Assembly (NCBI RefSeq): GCF_004379255.2
Contig: NC_056053.1
Span: forward strand, 21,696,188-21,760,187
Length of the DNA stretch: 64,000 nucleotides
Direction: 5' to 3'
Origin: Salvia splendens
Lineage: Eukaryota; Streptophyta; Magnoliopsida; Lamiales; Lamiaceae
A model generated the notes under the pieces. The model searched no databases. It was not told the DNA's origin and saw only the letters and a program-made list of their open reading frames with translations. The position numbers were made by a program, and so were the translations under genes. The first letter of the stretch is position 1; each line of letters starts with the position of its first letter. Of this stretch, positions 1 through 8,915 are shown one piece after another.

Positions 1-272
1 GTGGTGATGCAAGCCACGATCTTAGTTCAAGATATAAATAGAACTTAGATCAGATAGAAGAGGGTTAAGCTCTCTAGAGATAAAAGACCATATAGCAAAT
101 AGCAAGTTTGTATTTGTAAGCTGTAGAAAACAGATCAAGCAATACAACTCTGCCCCCTTTTCTTCCCGTGGACGTAGATTTACCTCAGTAAATCGAACCA
201 CGTAATTTCTTTGTGTCATAATCTTCATTCTCTACCAGCTTTTACTAACATCAGAAATTCGCGGAGCCATCA
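1..272 (+). mobile_element. 3' end of a diverged Gypsy LTR (solo or 3' LTR)
   Basis: This stretch matches the sense strand of the LTRs of the Gypsy element at 37387-44859 (compared as reverse complement), with many substitutions and small gaps. Shared landmarks are the TATAAATAGAAC box near 34-46, the GATCAAGCAATACAA block, the GTGGACGTAGATTTACCTC block and the closing ATTCGC..CATCA. It ends at CATCA at 272. No tRNA primer-binding site follows, so it is either a solo LTR or the 3' LTR of an element lying off the left edge. Its divergence shows it is older than the complete element. Confidence 0.8.
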
Positions 273-2205
273 AAGATCTTGTTATATAATTATCATTTTG
301 AATTACCACGTACGTGCACGTGAATCAAATTCGATCGGCTATTTATGAACCTAATTAAACCATTATAAATTAAAGAAAATTATGTACTACTCTTTTTATT
401 TGGTGGAAACGTTTTAAAAAGTGTGTTGTAATTGCAAATTATAAAAACCGATGTGTTTTACAACAGTTGACAAATGAATTGGATACATATTAAAGTTCAG
501 AAAGAAAAAAAAAATTGAAAATAGATTATCCGCTGTGTGATATTTTATTGATATATTTCATCATAAAAGTACTAGTATATAGTTTGGTTAGAATAAGACT
601 AAAGTCAAAGATGAGTTAAATTTGTTGTGACCAAGTGATGAGTGTGGTGAGATCAGTGAAGAAGTGTTCAATTCAAATGAGAATTTTGTAGATAATGTTT
701 TAAAACCATGTGTCATTCTTGGAGGCTTTCAAATAACTCTCTATTTTGGCTATTTCTTCCTTATTCTTCTATTTTATCGCATTTTCACACTATATCTTTC
801 AACTAAATTATTTCAATATAGATAGGATGTGTTCTTTTATTAATATAAAGCGACGTATATAGTTTATTGTGTCGAATGTAATTCTTAAATAATTATATTT
901 TGTGGGGCGTGTGTCGACCATTTTATAACATCTGAAACGCAATTGATATATATTGTTAAACCCTCTGACGCATACATTTTTAGCTATCTACATAATTGTT
1001 ACGATAAATTATTGTCAAACCGTGTGACGTCAAATTTGGTACTATTGAAGAAGAACTAATATATACAACCATAAATAGCTTAGATTAATTTAAAATAATA
1101 CTAACTGATCAATTAGTGTATATTTACAAGAAATTAATAATTGTGTGAAAATGCTTAACAACGCCTTAAGTCAAATTGACAAATAGGAGACAACCACATC
1201 ATCATGCCACGTGGTGTGATGTGACTAGATCACTGAATATTTTCTCCTTTTTAATGGTAAAAACTTTCCAAATCCGAATGCAAGTAAAATAAGGCTTATA
1301 TCTTCTTCAAGTGTATGCCATAATTATATTAATGTTTACACTTCTTTTAGTCTAATTTGTTCCGTGGAGAAATCATTCAAACGACAAAATCTTTCGATAA
1401 CCAAGTTCAAATTTGAACTTATAATATTTTGATGATTAATATAGTGTAGCAGTAAAAAGTTTTATTATGACACGCCATTAAATAATTTTATAATGGACAT
1501 TCTTTTTTTTTTCTTTGAGACAGAAAAACAGTAAGTTGAAAGGGATAGTACAGTGTGACAATGAAGCATATTTGTATATCTCATACTATGAATTAAAATG
1601 GGATTTGCGGTGCCCCGAATGTCAAGAAAGTAGGCCCATTGGGCTCAGCAGTACTACATGTGAGGCTGAGGGTACACCACGTGGACGCACATTTAATGTC
1701 CATTAACACGTAGACAAGAAGACAAATGGTTGGGCTAACATCTGTTGAAGGCCCACAAATAAAAAAAAGATTTATCTTAATTATTATGGGCCTTCTTGTA
1801 ATTTAAGCATGGTTTCAATCAATTAAATAAAAATTGAATTAAATAAATTTTACGTCTGAATTCAAATAAATAGAAATTTGTGAGCTTTATGGTGAGAACC
1901 ATTATAGATGCTAATGTTTAAAAATAAGTATCACAATATAAAGAAATTAATGAAGATTATTATATGGATATATAAATGGTATATGGATAGTAAAATCACT
2001 TTTCATAGTGTGAGACGTGTGCAAATGTATAATTCTTAACGGGTTTCAAGAAGTTAAGACATGTATTAGCACACTTGACACGTGTCGACTTAGTACTGAT
2101 ACTATCTTATTTGTATCTTCTAAGAAAACCCTTTCAGGTTCAAGTCAATGTTGATTTTTTTTTGTTGCACGTGTGGAAGTCCGATGTGCATTCCATCACC
2201 CAAAC
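273..2205. other. AT-rich intergenic region, no gene seen
   Basis: About 1.9 kb of AT-rich sequence. The only open frames are short and lack codon structure or family resemblance. Positions 2201-2205 (caaac) form the left target-site duplication of the Copia element. Confidence 0.6.
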
Positions 2206-2449
2206 TGTCAAATTACATGAATTAAGGAGAGGAGATTAGGGAATCATTGATTTGATATCAATACCCTAAAATAGATTGATATGTAATTAATTGTTTTTCC
2301 TTAGTTAGGAATTATATTGTTCTATATATTGGGAGATTGTAATACATACAAATCAAGCAATAAGAATTACCGATTCATTCTCTCAAATATTTTCCTCTCT
2401 TCATTATGCGTTGCCACAACATCGCCTCTCTCGATTACCATCGATAAGA
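2206..2449 (+). repeat. Copia 5' LTR
   Basis: 244 bp, apparently identical to 7483-7726. It contains a TATATATTGGGAG stretch that probably serves as the promoter. It starts TGTC and ends AAGA, immediately followed by the primer-binding site. Confidence 0.93.
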
Positions 2450-2461
2450 TGGTATCAGAGC
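2450..2461 (+). other. Copia primer-binding site (initiator tRNA-Met)
   Basis: TGGTATCAGAGC abuts the 5' LTR and is the standard minus-strand primer site of plant Copia elements. Confidence 0.92.
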
Positions 2462-2553
2462 AGGTTTTGTCTGGTTTGAGACTCAGAAAATTATCATCAT
2501 AGTCTCGACCTTTCCCGACCTTTTAGATCCTGCAAAACAACAAGGAGAAGAGG

Positions 2554-3540
2554 ATGTCAGAATCCGATTCCGAGACCAATAGCCGTGTGAACTTCACACC
2601 CGAATTTGCGGCGCAATTCGCCGAATTCATGAGACTGAGTATGTCTCAAAAACCACCAAATCAACCACCAAATCAACCACCGTCAACCCAGCCAGAATCA
2701 CTGGGCGACGTACATGTATCAACCAAGCTCGACGGAGATAATTACTCCCTGTGGGCGAAGCTAATGACACGGGCAATCACTGGGAAGGGTCTGAAGTCTC
2801 ACATTACTGGAGTTTCAGACCCCCCAGCACCCACCGATCCAAACTACCCGAAGTGGGAGCAACGAGACAACTGCTGCTTCAACTGGATCATCAACAACAT
2901 CCAGGCAAGCCTGGTGAACGAGGTTTCACAGTACGAGACTGCCAGAGACCTATGGGAAGGCCTAGCAATCACGTATGGAAGTGGAGCGGACTCATTCCAA
3001 ATCTCAGATCTGCACAGACAAGCATATGGAATGAAACAAGGTAATATGACATTAGAAGCTCTATGGAATAAATTTCAAGATCTGTGGATTTCCATAGATA
3101 GCCGAGATCCAAATCCAATGGATTCACCGAGGAGCATCGAGAGATACAATCAGAATACCCAGAGGCACCGATTGTATCAATTTATATGGGCTCTCGATGA
3201 GAAATACGACAAGGTCAAGAGGGAAATCTTGAACATGGAGCCAATTCCAACAGCAAGGAAGGCGTACAGCCTGGTCAGACGAGAATCCGTGAACGAGAAA
3301 TTGATGAATCCAGAGCCAACAGCCCCCACCGATATTGGAGTTGGATTAGGGGCTTTCGACCGAAATCGAGCACAGAACCCTCCACCGCCACCACCACCGT
3401 CCCGAAACTCAAATTATCGAAGGGATGAAGATAAAAGCAAGCTAGTGTGTACCCATTGTGGAGGCAAAAAGCATACGAAAGATACATGCTTTCATATTCA
3501 CGGTTTTCCGGAGTGGTACGAGGATATGAAGAAGGCCTGA
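2554..3540 (+). CDS. Copia gag
   Basis: 328 codons. The N-terminal half carries a plant Copia gag region, with LDGDNYSLWAK near residue 60 and a tryptophan-rich helical section after it. A CCHC zinc knuckle (CTHCGGKKHTKDTC) lies near residue 301 and should bind RNA. The frame ends at TGA (3538-3540) and is the same frame as the downstream pol; the 165 nt between the stop and the first pol ATG are also open. Gag and pol were therefore one polyprotein frame cut by a single stop. The simplest reading is a CGA-to-TGA transition; stop readthrough is the alternative. Confidence 0.9.
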   Translation: MSESDSETNSRVNFTPEFAAQFAEFMRLSMSQKPPNQPPNQPPSTQPESLGDVHVSTKLDGDNYSLWAKLMTRAITGKGLKSHITGVSDPPAPTDPNYPKWEQRDNCCFNWIINNIQASLVNEVSQYETARDLWEGLAITYGSGADSFQISDLHRQAYGMKQGNMTLEALWNKFQDLWISIDSRDPNPMDSPRSIERYNQNTQRHRLYQFIWALDEKYDKVKREILNMEPIPTARKAYSLVRRESVNEKLMNPEPTAPTDIGVGLGAFDRNRAQNPPPPPPPSRNSNYRRDEDKSKLVCTHCGGKKHTKDTCFHIHGFPEWYEDMKKA

Positions 3541-6500
3541 CAGGCCCGGAATGCCAATCGGAACAGCAGTGGAGGTGGACGAGCAGCGGCGGCGACCACA
3601 GTCGGCAACCAAGCTACCTACACCGAAAGTCCGGCGGGCAGCAGAGGCCTACCGACCGCGAGCGGCGAGAATAGATCGGAGGACAAGGCTATAGCCTCGG
3701 TTTCGATGGCTAGGACATGGTCCGAAGGTGAGACAACGGAATCGAACACCACCGGCGACGATTTACCGATGGCGACGGTTCCCATGGCGGCGAGGGATTG
3801 TAGGATAGTGGAGGCGGCGGATGAATCCTCACCAAATGAGGGTTTACCTGTTATCAATCCTTCTATTCTTTGGAAATTTCAAACTAACCCCAAAAAACAC
3901 CCCAAATCACCTAAAGCACCACAGCCCCAAAAAGCCTCCGATAAAACACCCCCAGACTCCAGAAAATTTCAAACCGACCCCTACCCTACCTACAAATCCG
4001 AAATTGGGCCCAAACTTCCCAAAAATAACCAAAACAGTCCCCAAACTGCTAAGACCTTGCAAATTGCACCCCATTATCCTATATCTTTCCAAACTCAGAT
4101 CCCGACTCAAAATTCATTTGACGCCTTAGCCTGTTCATCCACTTCCACATCCGGACCAAAAGATCCACATTGGATTTTTGACTGTGGGGCTACAGACACA
4201 ATGTCGTTCGACGCCTCTGATTTCATAACCATATCCAAATCAAATAAAACCTTTGTCCAAACCGCCGGTGGGGACCTCGCTCCAGTTCAGGGGGCAGGCA
4301 CAATCAATATTTCGCCAACTCTGCGCCTATCTAACTGTCTTTTTGTTCCTTCATTATCCCATAAGCTTTTGTCCATTAGTCATGTAACCAAAGAGCTTAA
4401 CTGTAAACTACTAATGCAACCCCAATTTTGCATGTTACAGGATATCAAGACGGGGACGATAGTTGGCCGTGGCACTGAGCGAAGCGGACTGTATTATGTG
4501 GACGAGATAGCCCAACAGAGTGTTGCGATGCTTTCTCACGGACTGGCAGACAGACAGGCTTGGCTTTGGCATCGTCGGTTAGGACATCCATCCATAGGAT
4601 ATTTTCGTCTTCTTTATCCTAAATTAGCTATATCTATGCAATCTTTTCATTGTGAGACTTGTTTACTGGCCAAAAGCCACAGACACTCTTTTAAGTTGAA
4701 CAATACTCGTATGAAATCTCCTTTTGCTTTGATCCATTCTGATGTTTGGGGTCCTGCCCCGGTTACTGGGGGTCAGGGTTTTCGCTATTTTCTCCTATTC
4801 ATTGATGATTATTCTCGTATGACTTGGGTTTATTTTTTGAAAAATAAGTCTGATGTTTTTGAAAAATTCACTGAATTTTATAGCCTAATCCAAACTCAGT
4901 ATAATCACTCCATCCAAATTCTGAGGTCAGATAATGGGGGGGAATTTGTCAATACAAAAATGCAAGATTTCTTTCGGGATAAAGGCTTAGTTCACCAAAC
5001 CTCTTGTGTCTACACTCCGGAGCAAAATGGGGTAGCAGAAAGGAAAAACAGGTATATCCTAGAAATAACCCGAGCCCTTCTAATTGAATCCAACGTACCA
5101 AAAACTTTTTGGCCTGAAGCTATAGCTACTGCAGTATACTTGATAAACCGATTACCCACTGGAATTCTTGAGTTTAAAACTCCTTTTGACGTTTTCTCCA
5201 AACATTTTGAACTGCCATCATCTTTGTCTCTTGAACCCAAGGTGTTTGGCTGTTCGGTCTTTGTCCACATCCCCAAACAGGAACGTACCAAATTTTCACC
5301 ATGTGCCCTCAAATGTGTCTTTCTTGGCTATGGAAAAAACCAAAAAGGTTACAGATGTTATGATCCAGCCACTCTCCGTATGCATACCACCATGAACTGC
5401 GACTTTGTTGAGGGGGAGTACTTTTATAGCCAATCTAGTGCTCAGGGGGAGAACCAACCAGACAATAGTCCCGATAGTGAACTACTAAATTGGCTACCTT
5501 TACCCACTCAAGGGAGAAACCGGATAGGGGGAGAGCAGCCAGAGCCAATCCCTGTCATAGACGCTGGTCCTACAGAGGACGTTAGCAGCACCGCCGGGCC
5601 GTCAAACCCCACTAGTCAGAACGTGGAGTTAGGTGACACTAATCAACCGTCAACCCCGTCTTCGATTCCTGAGGTAAACATTTCCGATATGGATTTTGTA
5701 CTTCCTGAGAATACTAATGAAACCAGGAACAATGGAGACGACGGTGAAACTAGCGGGAGAGATAGAGAGTCATATGACTTGCCCATGCGAAGCACTAGGG
5801 GAATTCCTCCCCGACGGTATTCACCGGATTGGAAGGGAAGAAAGGCCAAATATGCAATAACCAATGTTGCACAGGGACAACTCTCCGAAATGGCTAGGGC
5901 ATTCGAAGCAGCACTGTATGAGGAAGAAGAAATCCCACAGAAGTTCAAGGAAGCTGTGAAACATAAACATTGGAGGGAAGCCATGAAGAAGGAGATAGAT
6001 GCTCTCAAAAAAAATGGAACATGGGAGAAGTGTACATTGCCTCAAGGAAAAAAGACAGTAGGATGTCGATGGGTATTTACGATCAAAAGAAGAGCTGATG
6101 GTTCAATCGAGAGGTACAAGGCGAGACTTGTGGCCAAAGGATATTCACAAGTATATGGGGTAGACTATGAAGAAACTTTTTCACCAGTGGCAAAATTGGA
6201 TACCGTTCGGACTTTACTGTCTGTAGCAGCATGCAAGGATTGGCCCCTACACCAGTTCGACGTTACAAATGCCTTCCTTCATGGAGAACTCGAGGCAGAC
6301 AAAGAAGTATATATGGAAGTCCCTCCAGGATGTTCAGCTGAATTTGGAATCGGACAAGTATGCCGTTTGAGGAAGACGTTGTATGGGCTAAAACAGTCCC
6401 CAAGGATTTGGTTTGGAAGATTCTGCCAAGCAATGTTCAAACTAGGATTTAAGCAGAGTCTGTCAGATCACACACTCTTCACAAAGAAGAGAGATGATAA

Positions 6501-7497
6501 GGTGACATGTCTGATCATCTACGTTGATGACATGATCATCACTGGAGATGATGTTGAAGAAATCCAGAGTCTAAAAGAGAACTTGTTCAGAGAATTCGAG
6601 ATGAAGGACCTAGGAGCACTGAAGTACTTCCTTGGAATTGAAGTGTTAAGGTCCCGACGCGGAATTTTCTTGAGGCAGAAAAAATATGTCTTGGACTTGT
6701 TGGCAGAAACAGGCTTATTGGAGTGTAAGCCCGCAGAAACTCCCATGATTTCAAACCATGGATTGAAAATAGAAGAAGGAGCTGACCTAGCTGACAGAGA
6801 AAGGTATCAACGACTAGTAGGGAGGCTTATCTACCTTTCACATACTCGGCCGGATATCACATATGCAGTTGGCGTGATTAGTCAGTTCATGCACAAGCCA
6901 CAGGTCGATCATATGGAAGCTGCCTTAAGGATCGTTCGATATTTGAAAGGAACTGTGGGATATGGAGTGTTTCTAGAAAAAGGAGAAGATCTGGAGATCC
7001 ATGGATACACTGATGCTGACTGGGCAAGCAATCCAGTCGATAGAAGGTCGACAGGGGGATATTTCACATTCGTTGGGGGTAACCTCGTTACTTGGAGGAG
7101 CAAGAAGCAAAAGGTAGTAGCTCTATCTAGTGCTGAAGCCGAGTTTCGAGGAATCAAGAGCGGACTCACGGAAATAATATGGTTGAGGAGATTATTGACA
7201 GAAATTGGCTTCCCACCTACACGGAAAAGTCGACTATTCTGTGACAACAAAGCAGCAATCAGCATTTCAGAGAATCCAGTACAACACGACAGAACCAAAC
7301 ACGTGGAAGTCGATCGCCACTTCATCAAAGAAAAACTCGAAATGGGTATCATAGAGTTCCCATTTGTTAGATCTGAAGAACAGTTGGCTGACATACTAAC
7401 CAAAGCAGTCCATCCAAAGATTTTCAAGGGAATACTGAGCAAGTTGAATATCGGAGATACCGTTACTCAACTTGAGGGGGAGTGTCAAATTACATGA
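3541..7497 (+). CDS. Copia pol (protease, integrase, RT, RNase H)
   Basis: Open from the codon after the gag stop, with the first ATG at 3706 giving 1263 codons. Domain order is that of Copia. The protease has DCGATD near nt 4180. The GAG-pre-integrase region has LWHRRLGHPS near 4565. The integrase core has HSDVWGP near 4738, SDNGGEF near 4930 and the E of GVAERKN near 5030. RT has DVTNAFLHGEL near 6260 and the catalytic YVDDMIITG near 6520. RNase H has GYTDADWAS near 7003, and the end has LADILTKAV. No frameshift or stop interrupts it. If the TGA at 3538-3540 is not read through, pol would lack a normal route of translation. Confidence 0.93.
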   Translation, partial: QARNANRNSSGGGRAAAATTVGNQATYTESPAGSRGLPTASGENRSEDKAIASVSMARTWSEGETTESNTTGDDLPMATVPMAARDCRIVEAADESSPNEGLPVINPSILWKFQTNPKKHPKSPKAPQPQKASDKTPPDSRKFQTDPYPTYKSEIGPKLPKNNQNSPQTAKTLQIAPHYPISFQTQIPTQNSFDALACSSTSTSGPKDPHWIFDCGATDTMSFDASDFITISKSNKTFVQTAGGDLAPVQGAGTINISPTLRLSNCLFVPSLSHKLLSISHVTKELNCKLLMQPQFCMLQDIKTGTIVGRGTERSGLYYVDEIAQQSVAMLSHGLADRQAWLWHRRLGHPSIGYFRLLYPKLAISMQSFHCETCLLAKSHRHSFKLNNTRMKSPFALIHSDVWGPAPVTGGQGFRYFLLFIDDYSRMTWVYFLKNKSDVFEKFTEFYSLIQTQYNHSIQILRSDNGGEFVNTKMQDFFRDKGLVHQTSCVYTPEQNGVAERKNRYILEITRALLIESNVPKTFWPEAIATAVYLINRLPTGILEFKTPFDVFSKHFELPSSLSLEPKVFGCSVFVHIPKQERTKFSPCALKCVFLGYGKNQKGYRCYDPATLRMHTTMNCDFVEGEYFYSQSSAQGENQPDNSPDSELLNWLPLPTQGRNRIGGEQPEPIPVIDAGPTEDVSSTAGPSNPTSQNVELGDTNQPSTPSSIPEVNISDMDFVLPENTNETRNNGDDGETSGRDRESYDLPMRSTRGIPPRRYSPDWKGRKAKYAITNVAQGQLSEMARAFEAALYEEEEIPQKFKEAVKHKHWREAMKKEIDALKKNGTWEKCTLPQGKKTVGCRWVFTIKRRADGSIERYKARLVAKGYSQVYGVDYEETFSPVAKLDTVRTLLSVAACKDWPLHQFDVTNAFLHGELEADKEVYMEVPPGCSAEFGIGQVCRLRKTLYGLKQSPRIWFGRFCQAMFKLGFKQSLSDHTLFTKKRDDKVTCLIIYVDDMIITGDDVEEIQSLKENLFREFEMKDLGALKYFLGIEVLRSRRGIFLRQKKYVLDLLAETGLLECKPAETPMISNHGLKIEEGADLADRERYQRLVGRLIYLSHTRPDITYAVGVISQFMHKPQVDHMEAALRIVRYLKGTVGYGVFLEKGEDLEIHGYTDADWASNPVDRRSTGGYFTFVGGNLVTWRSKKQKVVALSSAEAEFRGIKSGLTEIIWLRRLLTEIGFPPTRKSRLFCDNKAAISISENPVQHDRTKHVEVDRHFIKEKLEMGIIEFPFVRSEEQLADILTKAVHPKIFKGILSKLNIGDTVTQLEGECQIT

Positions 7498-7726
7498 ATT
7501 AAGGAGAGGAGATTAGGGAATCATTGATTTGATATCAATACCCTAAAATAGATTGATATGTAATTAATTGTTTTTCCTTAGTTAGGAATTATATTGTTCT
7601 ATATATTGGGAGATTGTAATACATACAAATCAAGCAATAAGAATTACCGATTCATTCTCTCAAATATTTTCCTCTCTTCATTATGCGTTGCCACAACATC
7701 GCCTCTCTCGATTACCATCGATAAGA
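7483..7726 (+). repeat. Copia 3' LTR
   Basis: 244 bp, matching the 5' LTR without a visible difference. Preceded by the polypurine tract TTGAGGGGGAG and followed by the target duplication caaac (7727-7731). Confidence 0.93.
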
Positions 7727-7731
7727 CAAAC

Positions 7732-8700
7732 ATGCTAAAGCATGTTAAAACTTGCACTTTTGTCCCACATAAACTTGATAATGATTAATCTTGTATCTTA
7801 TAAGTCCTGCTAGGAGAATAAATTACGCATTTCTACAATTAAGTATTTAAATGTTTTTATTTTAATAATATAGACGGTATATTAGTCATGAATACATCTC
7901 TCTCCATTCCATTATTGTGACACATTTCTTTTTGGCACGTCCAATAAAGTTGGTCCAATTTTTGTAGTAAGTGATCTTAATTGGGAAAAAAATTGATCAT
8001 CTTCAATGCAATTGAGGTGTTTTCATTTTCCTAAAACACGTGCGAAAAAAATGTGTCGTATATAGTGAGAAAAATGAAATATATGAATTAGATTTATAGT
8101 AATCGACATACGCTACGGTGCAAGCAGGGGTTGACTTGGTCATTTAATCAATGTCGATAATTGTGTTTACAAAGTCAAACCCACTAAGTCCTCATGTTTG
8201 GTTTATTGTCGTTGTGAGTATAATTCTCCTGTTTTTTTAGTATATGTATTTAAGAGCAATAGCAAATAGGCCGGATTTTGGCAAACGAATAGGCGACACG
8301 TGTACATAGATCTTACATCAAATTTAAACATGCACACTTGTATAATTGATGAATGATTTTGATTGGGATTGGATGCCATTTATTTTTCCCATATATTCAA
8401 TTGTATTCACTAAAGATGTCGCAACTGGCCATACAAGTGTCCATATTTGTATACTAATTTATTTGCCTAGAAATAAAATAACTATATGTAGTTGTACTTA
8501 TATGAACATAATCGAGTCATATCAACACATATCACACAATGTAGACGCAGTAAAAAAGTTATAAATTAATAGTGATGGATTAAATAACTAATGTTGTGCT
8601 AACGAAATGAGCAATATTGATTAGAAACGTGCAAATATTCAAAAATTAAAAATAATACTACCACTATGAAGTGAACATATAGTAAAAAACAAATAAATAA
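7732..8700. other. Intergenic, AT-rich
   Basis: No gene seen. A T-run on the minus strand near 8680-8690, just downstream of the tRNA gene, can act as its RNA polymerase III terminator. Confidence 0.5.
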
Positions 8701-8708
8701 TGTCAAGA

Positions 8709-8740
<32 letters not shown>

Positions 8741-8780
8741 TACCTGAAACTGGCGCCTTAGACCGCTCGGCCATCTTGAC
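8701..8780 (-). tRNA. tRNA-Leu (anticodon CAG)
   Basis: Read on the minus strand, this is an intronless class II tRNA. The acceptor stem GTCAAGA pairs with TCTTGAC, followed by discriminator A. The D-arm contains TGGCCGAGCGGTC (A box). The anticodon stem CCAGT/ACTGG encloses loop TTCAGGT with anticodon CAG, which decodes CUG. There is a long variable arm and GGTTCAAATCC (B box). All parts of nuclear tRNA-Leu are present. Confidence 0.96.
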
Positions 8781-8915
8781 TGATTGCTGTATTTTGTGAA
8801 TAACTTCATTTTAACCTATGTTTTATTTCATATTCTGTCAACAGCCGAAAACTGAGAGTCTGAAACTAATGGCGCTATCAATCCAATTTCCCACCATCAA
8901 CCACGAGAGATCATC

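Larger units (their letters stand above)
2206..7726 (+). mobile_element. Complete Ty1/Copia LTR retrotransposon
   Basis: The element is 5521 bp. Two 244-bp LTRs (2206-2449 and 7483-7726) look identical base for base. A 5-bp duplication, caaac, flanks it (2201-2205 and 7727-7731). The primer-binding site TGGTATCAGAGC, complementary to initiator tRNA-Met, follows the 5' LTR at 2450-2461. A purine-rich tract lies at 7472-7482, just before the 3' LTR. The LTRs begin TG but end GA rather than CA, one of the known non-canonical terminus types. Identical LTRs mean a very recent insertion. The internal gag-pol frame is open apart from one TGA codon. Confidence 0.95.

Noticed and set aside
1515..1706. 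63-codon open frame as a possible gene
   Set aside because: Short, no domain, no supporting splice structure, and in AT-rich intergenic sequence.
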